Positions 26,203 through 34,756 of a stretch of DNA of 50,223 bases are shown here, piece after piece. The notes beneath the pieces were generated by a model. It had not been told where the DNA came from. It saw only the letters and a program-made list of their open reading frames with translations, and did not search any database. Location of the stretch: contig NZ_BMGC01000029.1 of assembly GCF_014639795.1 (NCBI RefSeq), positions 1 to 50,223 on the forward strand, in the 5' to 3' direction. The stretch's first letter is position 1. Every line of letters starts with the position of its first letter. The translations under genes and the position numbers were made by a program. The stretch is from Gordonia jinhuaensis. Lineage in GTDB: Bacteria; Actinomycetota; Actinomycetes; Mycobacteriales; Mycobacteriaceae.

Positions 26203-27378
26203 GTGAATGCACAACCGGGGAATGCGAGCACGATGGATCTACTGCGATGGAGCACGAGACCGGCTCGTGATGTCGAGGCGGTGTCGCCGCGTACCAATGT
26301 GATCCGCGGGCTCCTCGCACGTGCCACCACCCCGCTTCTCCCCGACGATTACCTCCACCTCATCAACCCCCTCTGGTCGGCGCGCGAACTGCGCGGGCGG
26401 ATCGTCGACGTCCGACGCGAGACCGCCGACTCGGCGACCGTGACCATCGAAACCGGTTGGGGATTCTCCCACGAGTACGCCGCCGGCCAATACGTGGGCA
26501 TCGGCCTGATGGTGGGTGGGCGCTGGCATTGGCGCTCCTACTCGCTGACCTCCATCGGGGACCCCGACGACAAGCGCATCTCGATCACCGTGAAGGCCAC
26601 CCGCGACGGGTTCCTGTCCAGTCACCTCGTCGACGGTGTGGAGCCGGGCACCGTGGTGCGTCTGGCCGCACCACGCGGCGACTTCCGGCTCCCCGATCCG
26701 CCGCCGGGAAAGATCCTGTTCCTCACCGCAGGCAGCGGGATCACACCGGTGATGGCGATGTTGCGGTCACTGCGACGCGAGATGAGCGAACGCGACGGGG
26801 CAACTGTGGAGGACGGGGCGACTGTCGATATCGTGCACATCCACTCCGCCCCGACCCGCGACGACGCCATCTTCCTCGACGAACTCGAACAGCTCGCAGC
26901 GCAGTGGCCGTCATATCGACTCACACTCCACTTGACCTCCAGCGCAGGGAAACTCGACCCCGAATCGTTGGGCGAGGATGTCGCCGACCTCGCCGATCGG
27001 CAATGCTGGGCGTGCGGTCCGGCGAAATTCCTCGACGCGCTGGAGAAGCTGTTCGATCACGAGGGCCTCGAGGAGCAGCTGCACGTGGAACGGTTCGCGA
27101 TCGCGCGCACCGACCACGGTGGCGAGGGTGGTCGACTGACGTTCTCGGTATCCGATAAGAGCATCGACATCGACGGTGCGACAACCATTCTCGAGGCCGG
27201 GGAGAGTCTCGGGGTCCAGTTGCCCTTCGGTTGCCGAATGGGCATCTGCCAGACCTGCGTGGTACCGCTGGCCACCGGGTACGTCCGCGACCTCCGCACC
27301 GGCGAGGAGCGCCGCGAAGGCGAACGCATCCAGACATGTATCAGCACCGTGTCCGGCGAATGCTCGATCGACATGTGA
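26203..27378 (+). CDS. Flavin/2Fe-2S oxidoreductase, probable redox partner of the downstream desaturase
   Basis: A 391-residue ferredoxin-reductase-type protein: an FAD-binding barrel (about 60-165; WHWRSYSLTSIGD), an NAD(P)-binding domain (LFLTAGSGITPVMAML) and a C-terminal plant-type [2Fe-2S] ferredoxin domain with cysteines in PFGCRMGICQTC and a fourth in RIQTCIS. The layout and the neighbouring desaturase match Rv3230c, which passes electrons from NADPH to the DesA3 stearoyl-CoA desaturase in M. tuberculosis. The start is GTG at 26203 or ATG at 26233; neither has an ideal ribosome site. The desaturase follows after 91 bases, so a common transcript is likely. Confidence 0.9.
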   Translation: MNAQPGNASTMDLLRWSTRPARDVEAVSPRTNVIRGLLARATTPLLPDDYLHLINPLWSARELRGRIVDVRRETADSATVTIETGWGFSHEYAAGQYVGIGLMVGGRWHWRSYSLTSIGDPDDKRISITVKATRDGFLSSHLVDGVEPGTVVRLAAPRGDFRLPDPPPGKILFLTAGSGITPVMAMLRSLRREMSERDGATVEDGATVDIVHIHSAPTRDDAIFLDELEQLAAQWPSYRLTLHLTSSAGKLDPESLGEDVADLADRQCWACGPAKFLDALEKLFDHEGLEEQLHVERFAIARTDHGGEGGRLTFSVSDKSIDIDGATTILEAGESLGVQLPFGCRMGICQTCVVPLATGYVRDLRTGEERREGERIQTCISTVSGECSIDM

Positions 27379-27422
27379 GGCGACCGCGCGCAGAAGCCGA
27401 CTCCGGCATCTGACGCGCGGCC

Positions 27423-27464
27423 TCATCCCAGCAATTGCGAGGATCATCCCAGCAATTGCGAGGA
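27423..27464 (+). promoter_or_regulatory. Perfect 21-bp tandem duplication containing a palindrome and the desaturase ribosome site
   Basis: A 21-base unit, TCATCCCAGC followed by AATTGCGAGGA, is present twice without a mismatch at 27423-27443 and 27444-27464. Each copy holds the palindrome GCAATTGC and a GAGGA. The second GAGGA is the proper Shine-Dalgarno sequence for the ATG at 27470. The 21-base spacing places the two palindromes two helical turns apart on the same DNA face, as in cooperative operators. Recent slippage duplication is the alternative explanation. Confidence 0.7.
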
Positions 27465-27469
27465 ACACC

Positions 27470-28714
27470 ATGGCAATCACCGATATCGACGTCTACGCGC
27501 ACCTGACCGAGTCCGACGTCGAGACACTCGGCGCCGAACTCGACGCCATCCGCCGCGACATCGAAGAGTCCCGCGGAGTCGACGACGCCCGCTACATCCA
27601 CCGCACCATCGCACTGCAGCGCGGTCTCGCCGCAGGTGGGCGCGTGGTGTTGTTGTTCAGCAACCACAAACCCGCCTGGCTGGTCGGAACGGCGCTGCTG
27701 AGCACCGCGAAGATCATCGAGAACATGGAGCTCGGCCACAATGTGATGCACGGGCAGTGGGATTGGATGAACGACCCCGAAATCCACTCGTCATCGTGGG
27801 AGTGGGACACCACATGTCCGAGCGTGCAGTGGAAGCACTCGCACAACTACATTCACCACAAGTACACCAACATCGTCGGGATGGATGACGATGTGGGCTA
27901 CGGGATCCTGCGCGTCACGCGCGATCAGCGGTGGGAATGGTGGAATGTCGGCAACCCGCTCTACAACGCGCTGTTGGCGGTGTTCTTCCAGCACGGTGTG
28001 GCACTGCATCACCTCGAGGTGGCCAAACTGCGCACCGGCCAGAAGACCTACCGGCAGGCGCTGAAGGATCTCCGGCTCATCGGCGTCAAGGAAGTCCGCC
28101 AGAACGCCAAGGACTACTTCATCTATCCCCTTGCCTCGGGCCCGAACTGGAAGACCAGCCTCACGGCCAACCTCACGGCGAACCTGATCCGCAACCTGTG
28201 GGCCTACATGGTGATCTTCTGCGGTCACTTCCCCGACGGCGCAGAGAAATTCACCACCGACGAGTTCGAGAACGAAGACCGTCCGCGCTGGTATCTGCGA
28301 CAGATGCTGGGGTCGGCCAACTTTCGCGCCGGGCCGCTCATGCGTTTCTTCAGTGGCAACCTCAGCCATCAGATCGAACACCATCTGTTCCCGGATCTGC
28401 CGAGCAATCGCTACGAGGAGATCGCGGTGCGGGTACGCGCACTGTGCGACAAGTACGACCTGCCCTACACCACCGGGTCGCTGCCGGGCCAGTACCTGCT
28501 GACCTTCCGTACGATCGCGAAACTCTCACTGCCCAACGCACTTCTGCGCGCATCGGCCGACGACGCCCCGGAGACCGCATCCGAACTGCGTTTCGATGTA
28601 CGCGGCGGGCTCAAGCGTCACTTCGGTGTCGACCCGGCGACCGGTCGTCGGCGTGGCCTGCGGACCGCGCTGCGCGAACTCGCCGACAGCAGGGTGGCCG
28701 CCACACAGACGTAG
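27470..28714 (+). CDS. Membrane acyl-CoA desaturase, DesA3-like
   Basis: A 414-residue di-iron fatty acid desaturase, probably the Delta9-desaturase of stearoyl-CoA-type substrates, acting at the cytoplasmic membrane. The three histidine boxes are present: GHNVMHGQW, KHSHNYIHHKY and GNLSHQIEHHLFP. Hydrophobic stretches flank the first box and NLIRNLWAYMVIFCGHF. The ATG at 27470 is supported by GAGGA seven bases upstream, and the sequence MAITDIDVYAHLTESDVE has the look of a DesA3 N-terminus. With the preceding reductase it forms the electron chain known from Rv3230c-Rv3229c. The nucleotide cyclase gene begins nine bases downstream. Confidence 0.9.
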   Translation: MAITDIDVYAHLTESDVETLGAELDAIRRDIEESRGVDDARYIHRTIALQRGLAAGGRVVLLFSNHKPAWLVGTALLSTAKIIENMELGHNVMHGQWDWMNDPEIHSSSWEWDTTCPSVQWKHSHNYIHHKYTNIVGMDDDVGYGILRVTRDQRWEWWNVGNPLYNALLAVFFQHGVALHHLEVAKLRTGQKTYRQALKDLRLIGVKEVRQNAKDYFIYPLASGPNWKTSLTANLTANLIRNLWAYMVIFCGHFPDGAEKFTTDEFENEDRPRWYLRQMLGSANFRAGPLMRFFSGNLSHQIEHHLFPDLPSNRYEEIAVRVRALCDKYDLPYTTGSLPGQYLLTFRTIAKLSLPNALLRASADDAPETASELRFDVRGGLKRHFGVDPATGRRRGLRTALRELADSRVAATQT

Positions 28715-28723
28715 TATCAGCTC

Positions 28724-29614
28724 GTGGATCCGAGCACGCAGCCGCCCGCCGCAGACGGTGGCGACGAGGTCACCGGCAACGACCGCACCGCTGCCGCCGA
28801 GCACATGCGGCGGGCCGCCGGATTCCTGGCCCGCACCGACCGCAACGAGCGACTGGTCGCCGCCGCGCGCGTCGCGCGACGGCTCGCCCCCGAGGCACCT
28901 GTCCCGGAACTGGACGTGAGCGCCCGCTCACGACTGTCGGACCGGCTGTATCGCCTCATGAGCGAGAAGGATCCCGCCACCACCGATCTGACGCGCGGCG
29001 AGGACCCGGGCACTGCGGACCGTTCACCGAGTGCGACCCGCGAACTGACACTGGCGATCGTGGCGGTGTGGCGTGCGCTGTCGAGCAAGCGCACCGGGAC
29101 CACCGTCGAGACGGCCGATGTGACAATCCTGTTCACCGATCTGGTGGGCTTTTCCACGTGGGCGCTACATGCCGGTGACGAACGCATCATCGAACTCATC
29201 GGTGAGGTCAACCGGGTGAGCAGTGAGATCATCACCGCACACCGCGGGCGGATCGTGAAGTCGCTCGGCGATGGCGTGATGGCGGTGTTCGCCGATGCCG
29301 CAGAGGCCATCCACGCCGCCTTCGAACTGTGCGGAGCGGTCAGTGCGATCCGCCTCGACGACTACCGGCCGTCGTTACGCGCAGGCCTGCACACCGGTTC
29401 GCCCACCCGGGTGGGCAGCGATTTCCTCGGTGTCGACGTCAACGTGGCGGCGCGGGTCGCCGATGCGGCCGGCGAAGGGGAGGTGCTGGCGACCAGCGAC
29501 ACCCTCGCCTCGGCCGACCCCGGCGCCTACGTCCGCCGCCGGCGCCGATTCCGCGCGAAGGGCACCCCGAAGGATCTCGAGGTGTTCGCCGTCATCCCGC
29601 GCTACGAAGACTGA
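28724..29614 (+). CDS. Class III adenylate/guanylate cyclase
   Basis: A 296-residue soluble protein with an N-terminal helical region of unknown function (about 20-120) and a C-terminal class III cyclase domain, which forms cAMP or cGMP. The expected catalytic residues are visible: first metal Asp in FTDLVGFSTWA; base-selecting Lys and second metal Asp in IVKSLGDGVMAVF; and the Asp, Asn and Arg of GVDVNVAARVADAAGEGEV. The enzyme therefore looks active, and the Lys/Asp pair favours ATP as substrate. The start is GTG at 28724, only nine bases after the desaturase stop, so it is probably in the same operon. A link between cyclic nucleotide signalling and membrane lipid desaturation is inferred from this arrangement. 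Confidence 0.88.
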   Translation: MDPSTQPPAADGGDEVTGNDRTAAAEHMRRAAGFLARTDRNERLVAAARVARRLAPEAPVPELDVSARSRLSDRLYRLMSEKDPATTDLTRGEDPGTADRSPSATRELTLAIVAVWRALSSKRTGTTVETADVTILFTDLVGFSTWALHAGDERIIELIGEVNRVSSEIITAHRGRIVKSLGDGVMAVFADAAEAIHAAFELCGAVSAIRLDDYRPSLRAGLHTGSPTRVGSDFLGVDVNVAARVADAAGEGEVLATSDTLASADPGAYVRRRRRFRAKGTPKDLEVFAVIPRYED

Positions 29615-29618
29615 ACCG

Positions 29619-29631
29619 ACCGGCGGCCGGT
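29619..29631. terminator. Short hairpin between convergent genes
   Basis: ACCGG-CGG-CCGGT lies in the 28-base gap between the convergent cyclase and SpoIID genes. It may act as a bidirectional terminator; there is no T-tract. Confidence 0.35.
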
Positions 29632-29642
29632 GTCGGCGCCGA

Positions 29643-31208
29643 TCAGTTCAGCTGATCGGCGGCGGGGAATCCCTTCACCAGTTGCGCACCCTGCGCGAGG
29701 AACGCCTGCAGTGCCTGCCCGATGAGCGCATGCGCACCGGTGTCCTGCGAGAAGTAGACGTTGCCGTTCTGGAAGGCCTGCACCGCACCGGGGAGCCCGG
29801 GCAGCGCCAGGACCGGACCGAGTGCCTGGCCGAGCGCACCGTTCGTGCCGCCGAGTTCGGCGACCTTGGCCGCGATCGCCGTGGTCGCGGCGTTCACCAG
29901 GTCCGAGACGCTGCCCAGCGACCCGAGCCCCGGGATCGAGATGTCGCCGGGAAGTGTTGCCGCCGGGCCGCTTCCACTCGACACTCCGGCCGAGGGCGCG
30001 ACGATCTGCGGCTTCGGCTGACCGGCGATGGAAAACCACGCCGACTTGAGTTGCAGTTTGGTGCGCGCCTGGTCGCCGGTCACCGTGACGGTGCCACCGG
30101 TGCCGGTGACACGCACCTCCAGCGCACGCCCGAATTCGGCGCCGAGCCCGTTGGCCTTGGTGACCGCGATGTCGGTGAGTTGCCCCACCCCGAATGCCGA
30201 ACCGATCGAGGCCGCACTCACCTGAGCCGTCCAGTTGTGGTTGGGCGAGAGCGCATCCCCGTCGTCGACGGCGGCCGGAAAGCCCACACCCGCGCTGTAT
30301 CCGCCGGTGGACGAGGAGAACTCGGTGAACGCCGGCTTGCCGTCGGTGCCGTTGAGCACCTGACCCGCAGTCGCGTCGGCCGCGGCGTTGGTACGTGGAT
30401 CCTCACCACTCGCACCGCCGTAGACCTGCGAGTTCTGGGTGTCGTCGATGACCTTGCCGCGGTTCATCGCGGCGAGCACGTAGCTGCGTGCGGCCACGGC
30501 CTGGGCCTTGAGCGCCTCGGTGCCGCCCTGATCACCCCAGACCGGCAGCGCCTCCCGTGGTGTCACACCTTTGACGTAGTCGTCGACCGACAGCACGTTG
30601 ATCACGTCACCCGACGGGTTGTAGCCCAGCGACCCGCGGAAGGCATCGTTGTTGCCGCAGAACTTCAGCCACTCGTTGGCCGGACGGTTGGCACCGGCGT
30701 TGACCGGTGACACCAGTCCGTTCGGGGCGGTCACGGTGCTCACCACCGCCCCACCGCAGCCGGCGGTGATGGTGGCGGTGGACCCGGACAGCCTGACCGC
30801 CTGCCCGGGTGCCACCACCTGATTTCCCACTCGCATGCCGGCGTCCGCATGGACATTGACCACGTCACGTTCGGTGAGAACCACCGTGACGGGAGGATTG
30901 TCCACCTTCCCCGCGGTTGTGCCGCCGTAGAAATGGCTCAAGATCTGAGCCGAACTCCACCCCTGTTTGGCGTATCCGAAGGCTCCCCACTGGCCCATAC
31001 CGCGGCCATGACCGAGACCGTGGCCGATCAGCGTGATCTCCGAGTTCGCGGCCAGCCGCACCCCGGAGTCGTGTCGATCGCCGATCTCATGTCCCAGGAG
31101 AGTTCCACCCAGCACGAGCACAGGGGCACATCCCATCGCCGCCCAGGACAGACGTCGTCGCCGACCCGCTCGGCGCGGCGCGTGGAACATCGGTACGCGT
31201 CGAGCCAT
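29643..31208 (-). CDS. Exported SpoIID/LytB-domain protein with LGFP-like tail
   Basis: A 521-residue exported protein with a SpoIID domain; relatives act on peptidoglycan glycans (lytic transglycosylase in sporulating bacteria) or amplify wall hydrolases. A basic N-terminus and one hydrophobic segment (about 22-40) form the signal. The family core is seen in HGLGHGRGMGQWGAFGYAKQG, INVLSVDDYVKGVTPREALP and EALKAQAVAARSYVLAAM, then TEFSSSTGGYSAG. The C-terminal 100 residues are low-complexity followed by an LGFP-like unit (LGGTNGALGQALGP ... NGNVYFSQDTGAHAL). The ATG at 31208 has GGAGG upstream; a TTG three codons earlier does not. It is divergent from the PGRP amidase gene, suggesting joint wall remodelling. 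Confidence 0.88.
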   Translation of the reverse strand: MARRVPMFHAPRRAGRRRRLSWAAMGCAPVLVLGGTLLGHEIGDRHDSGVRLAANSEITLIGHGLGHGRGMGQWGAFGYAKQGWSSAQILSHFYGGTTAGKVDNPPVTVVLTERDVVNVHADAGMRVGNQVVAPGQAVRLSGSTATITAGCGGAVVSTVTAPNGLVSPVNAGANRPANEWLKFCGNNDAFRGSLGYNPSGDVINVLSVDDYVKGVTPREALPVWGDQGGTEALKAQAVAARSYVLAAMNRGKVIDDTQNSQVYGGASGEDPRTNAAADATAGQVLNGTDGKPAFTEFSSSTGGYSAGVGFPAAVDDGDALSPNHNWTAQVSAASIGSAFGVGQLTDIAVTKANGLGAEFGRALEVRVTGTGGTVTVTGDQARTKLQLKSAWFSIAGQPKPQIVAPSAGVSSGSGPAATLPGDISIPGLGSLGSVSDLVNAATTAIAAKVAELGGTNGALGQALGPVLALPGLPGAVQAFQNGNVYFSQDTGAHALIGQALQAFLAQGAQLVKGFPAADQLN

Positions 31209-31417
31209 GACAATCAACCTCCGGGTGCAGCGAGAACGCGAACCACATCCACCGGTGACGTCGCTGATGCCTGGTGTCTGTTGTGGGATGTGGTGATACC
31301 TGTGTGACTAATGAGACCGAAGTGACCATAGTCAATTCACACCAGTAACAACAACCTCAGGAAGTAACAACAGAATCACGAGTTTCGCGCCACGCCGAGC
31401 GCGGTGATGGACATCTG
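31209..31417. promoter_or_regulatory. Divergent control region of two wall-remodelling genes with GTNAC repeats
   Basis: This 209-base region separates the divergent SpoIID and amidase genes. It holds GTGAC at 31304 and 31322 and GTAAC at 31345 and 31364; the last two lie in perfect AGTAACAACA repeats 19 bases apart. Spacings of 18-23 bases put several half-sites on roughly one helix face. MtrA, the wall-homeostasis regulator of Mycobacteriales, binds loose direct repeats of this general kind, but the spacing is not a good match, so the regulator is open. Confidence 0.35.
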
Positions 31418-33793
31418 ATGTCCGATTCCCAACGATTGCCCTCGATGCGTACACAGCGATCGCGGGACGAACAGACCACCCTGTCCGCCCGCTTCTCCAG
31501 GTCCCGGCTGGGTCGATCTCGGCTGCTGAACACCCGGCCGACGCGCCCCTCTCGCGAGTCGCGCCGCCCGTCGGTCGTGCTCGGTGCGGTGGCGACCCTC
31601 GTGGTGGCCAGTCCGGCCATCGTGCTGGCCACCAGCTCGACCACCGCGACCAACGTGGACAAGCACGCACCGCTGAGTTCGGAGAAGACCCGCATCAACG
31701 AGGTGAGCCTGGACCAGGTGCCCTCGCTCGTGCTCAACATCGTGTCGTCCGGACTGGCCAAGGCCGGTGTCAGCCTGCCGCCGATCGACCTGTCGAAGGT
31801 CCATCTGCCCGATATCGACGTCCCGGTGCCCGACGGACTCGTGCCGTCACAGTTGCTGCCCCAGAGTTCGGCGACACAGACCTCGACGACACAGGCTTCG
31901 ACGACACCGGCCTCCACGACTCCGGGCACCCCGGGTTCGAGTACCGCACCCGGCCGCCCGGCCGCCGCCGGCGAAGCAGTTCCCGCCGGCGCGGTGGTCA
32001 AGGAGATCTCGCAGAAGACGCCGTTCTCGATGGTCGGGCTCACCTGGGATGGAATCGCCGACACCACGGCCTATATCCGCGCACGCCAGGCCGACGGTTC
32101 CTGGGGTCCGTGGATCGCCGCCGACCCGGCCGAGGGCAGCGCGAAGAAGACCGCCAAGGATCCCAACAAGCAGGGAACCGAACCCATCTGGGTCGGCAAG
32201 ACCACTCTGGTGCAGGTGGCGGTGACGCAGAAGGGACTGGCCACCCCGGCCCCGCTCGACAGCACACCGGCACCGTCGGCAGGTGCGACCACCACCGCGG
32301 TGACCCCCTCGTCTGCGGCCGCCCCGGCCACCACCACCCACCCATCTACGACGCGGACACCCGCGCAGGCGTCGGTCCCCACCACTACGGTGTCCCGAGG
32401 CGGGATCGCACCGCGGGCCTTCCGCGAGGAGCCCGCACCCGCGCCGGGCACCTCCGATGCGGCCGGTGCACTGTCCTCGGCGGCGATGGATGCCGTCAAC
32501 GGCGCTGCGCAACAGATCATCTCGACACTGCAGGCAGCCCTGATCTCGCCGGGACCCGGCGGTGCGGCAGCGCCGACCGGACTCGCCGCGACCCCGCCGG
32601 GCGCCGAGCCGCCGGTCATCACGCGCGCCCAGTGGGGTGCCGACGAGTCGCTGCGGTGCTCGGACCCCACCTATGACGACTCGGTCCGCGCGGCGATCGT
32701 GCACCACACCGCGGGCACCAACGACTACACGCCGGCGCAGTCCGCCGAGATCGTGCGCGGCATCTACGCCTATCACGCGCAAACCCTCGGCTGGTGCGAC
32801 ATCGGCTACAACGCCTTGATCGACAAGTACGGCCAGGTGTTCGAGGGCGCATTCGGCGGGCTCGACAAGAACGTGGAGGGTGCTCACACCGGCGGCTTCA
32901 ACCCCGACACCGTGGGTATCGCACTGCTCGGTGACCTCGACCAGGCGCAGCCCACACCGGCGATGATCAACGCGGCCGGCCGCTTTCTCGGCTGGCGCCT
33001 GAAGCTCGCCGCGATCGATCCCAATGCGATGTCACATCTCACCTCGATCGGCTACTCCACCGCGCATTACGCCGCCGGTGAGGTCACCGATCTGCCAGTG
33101 ATCTCCGGTCACCGCGACTACGACTCCACCGAATGCCCCGGCCAGTACGGCTATGCCGCGCTCCCGCAGATCCGCGCGATCGCAGCGGGCGGCCCGCTGC
33201 TCACCGACCCGGTGCTCACCGCCCCGCAACCCCCGGTGGCAGCGGTGGCCGGTGACGCCGCCGCACAGGCGAATACACCGGCCGGCGATGCACCCGCGAC
33301 GGGTGCGGCCGACCAGAATCTGTTGAGCGGCACCAATCTCGGACCGCTCAATGCGGCGAACCTCGGTGAGATCGCCAAACAGTGGCTGGCACTCGGTGGC
33401 GCCGGCGGCCCCCTCGGTGCGGCGCTGACCGGTGAGCAGACCGGAACCGACGGCATCTCCAAGTACGTGCACTTCGCCAACGGCGACGTCACCTGGTCGC
33501 CCGATACCGGCACCCAGGTGGTGCAGGGGCTGCTCAGCAAGGCATGGGATCAGCTCGGCGGTGCCACCGGCAGTCTCGGGTTGCCGACCGGCGGTCAGAC
33601 CACGAGCACCGTCGACGGACAGCAGGTGCTCACGCAGGTCTTCCAGTTCGGTCAGCTCGTTCTCAACACGGTGACCGGTGCGGTCACCAAGGTGGTCACC
33701 ACCTACACCGACACCTATAACCAGCAGATGAGCCAGCCTGCGGCACCCGCGGCGGTGCCCACCGCCCCTGCGGCGGCACCCGCCTCGCCCTAG
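31418..33793 (+). CDS. Exported PGRP-type N-acetylmuramoyl-L-alanine amidase with LGFP repeats (Rv3811-like)
   Basis: A 791-residue exported amidase that cleaves the lactyl-peptide bond of peptidoglycan. A long basic N-terminus precedes the hydrophobic signal (about 50-70). Residues 150-350 are Pro/Ala/Thr-rich with one folded segment (SMVGLTWDGIADTTAYIRAR). The PGRP amidase domain (about 400-590) shows the zinc ligands: histidine in AAIVHHTAGTNDYT, and histidine and cysteine in VISGHRDYDSTECPGQY. Two LGFP-type repeats follow (GGPLGAALTGE, TGSLGLPTGG), then a Pro/Ala tail. The start is ATG at 31418, with an in-frame ATG at 31445; no strong ribosome site is visible. M. tuberculosis Rv3811 (csp) occupies the equivalent place. 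Confidence 0.9.
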   Translation: MSDSQRLPSMRTQRSRDEQTTLSARFSRSRLGRSRLLNTRPTRPSRESRRPSVVLGAVATLVVASPAIVLATSSTTATNVDKHAPLSSEKTRINEVSLDQVPSLVLNIVSSGLAKAGVSLPPIDLSKVHLPDIDVPVPDGLVPSQLLPQSSATQTSTTQASTTPASTTPGTPGSSTAPGRPAAAGEAVPAGAVVKEISQKTPFSMVGLTWDGIADTTAYIRARQADGSWGPWIAADPAEGSAKKTAKDPNKQGTEPIWVGKTTLVQVAVTQKGLATPAPLDSTPAPSAGATTTAVTPSSAAAPATTTHPSTTRTPAQASVPTTTVSRGGIAPRAFREEPAPAPGTSDAAGALSSAAMDAVNGAAQQIISTLQAALISPGPGGAAAPTGLAATPPGAEPPVITRAQWGADESLRCSDPTYDDSVRAAIVHHTAGTNDYTPAQSAEIVRGIYAYHAQTLGWCDIGYNALIDKYGQVFEGAFGGLDKNVEGAHTGGFNPDTVGIALLGDLDQAQPTPAMINAAGRFLGWRLKLAAIDPNAMSHLTSIGYSTAHYAAGEVTDLPVISGHRDYDSTECPGQYGYAALPQIRAIAAGGPLLTDPVLTAPQPPVAAVAGDAAAQANTPAGDAPATGAADQNLLSGTNLGPLNAANLGEIAKQWLALGGAGGPLGAALTGEQTGTDGISKYVHFANGDVTWSPDTGTQVVQGLLSKAWDQLGGATGSLGLPTGGQTTSTVDGQQVLTQVFQFGQLVLNTVTGAVTKVVTTYTDTYNQQMSQPAAPAAVPTAPAAAPASP

Positions 33794-33803
33794 GATCACC
33801 GAT

Positions 33804-34736
33804 GTGTCCGACCACGTAACCGACGTCCCGACCGACCCACGGCTCACCGACCCACAGGTGGCGCGCCATGTCGCCGCCATCTACCGCAGTCGCACCGGCG
33901 CCCCGCCGGCCGACATCCACGAGAAGCGGGAACGAGCACAGAAGGTCCGGCTCGCCGATGACGACCAGGTGTGGACCCGCGATGTGATGGTCACCGGCGG
34001 CGCCGGTGACCAGGCGGCGCGGTGGTACTTCCCCACCGAGAAGCGTTCGGGCACAGTCACTGTGTTCTTCCACGGCGGCGGCTGGGCGATGGGGGATCTG
34101 GAGAGCAACGACGCGCTGACGCGTGAACTGGTCGCGCGGTCGGGGTCGATCATCCTCAGCGTCGACTATCGCCTGGCCCCCGAGAACCCCTTTCCCGCAG
34201 CGCTCGACGATGCGACCGCGGCGCTGGGGTGGCTGCACGAGGACCCGATCGGCCGCGACGCCGACCGACTGGTGGTCGCCGGGCACAGCGCCGGCGGTAA
34301 CCTTGCGGCGGCCCTGGCACTGCGCAGCCGCGACGGCTCCGCTGCGCACATCGACGCTCAGCTGTTGATGTGTCCGGTGCTCGACTGCGATCTCGACCGG
34401 CCCTCCTACCACGAGTTCGCCTCCGGCCTACTGCTCACGCGTGACGAGATGGTCGAGTACTGGGACATGTACCACCCCCGGCTGCAGGGCCGCGACCATC
34501 CCGATCTGAGCCCGCTGCGCGCCGAATCGCTACGCGGCCTGGCCCCGGCGACACTGATCGTCGGGGGTGCCGATCCGCTGCGCGACGAGGGAATCGCCTA
34601 CGCCCGCCGACTCGAGGCAGACGGTGTGGAGACGGTCTGCCATGTGCAACCGAGTGCCCCGCACCTGTTCCTCACCTTCCCGCCGATGGAGGCACGCGAC
34701 CGGTCACTGGAGGTCGCGGCGGACGCGCTGCGCTGA
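33804..34736 (+). CDS. Alpha/beta-hydrolase, hormone-sensitive-lipase family esterase
   Basis: A 310-residue cytoplasmic esterase/lipase of the HSL (fold-3) family; the substrate is unknown. The oxyanion-hole motif HGGG is in VTVFFHGGGWAMGD, the nucleophile in VVAGHSAGGNLAAAL, the acid in LIVGGADPLRDEG and the histidine in SAPHLFLTFP, so the catalytic triad is complete. The length is usual for the family. The start is GTG, 11 bases after the amidase stop, so the two may share a transcript. It converges with the HAD gene across 20 bases. Confidence 0.85.
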   Translation: MSDHVTDVPTDPRLTDPQVARHVAAIYRSRTGAPPADIHEKRERAQKVRLADDDQVWTRDVMVTGGAGDQAARWYFPTEKRSGTVTVFFHGGGWAMGDLESNDALTRELVARSGSIILSVDYRLAPENPFPAALDDATAALGWLHEDPIGRDADRLVVAGHSAGGNLAAALALRSRDGSAAHIDAQLLMCPVLDCDLDRPSYHEFASGLLLTRDEMVEYWDMYHPRLQGRDHPDLSPLRAESLRGLAPATLIVGGADPLRDEGIAYARRLEADGVETVCHVQPSAPHLFLTFPPMEARDRSLEVAADALR

Positions 34737-34756
34737 GCGCCGTCGGTGAGACGACT

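Noticed and set aside
31304-31372. Firm assignment of the GTNAC repeats as MtrA sites
   Set aside because: Intervals of 18-23 bases do not fit the closer direct repeats I associate with MtrA; kept only as an open observation.
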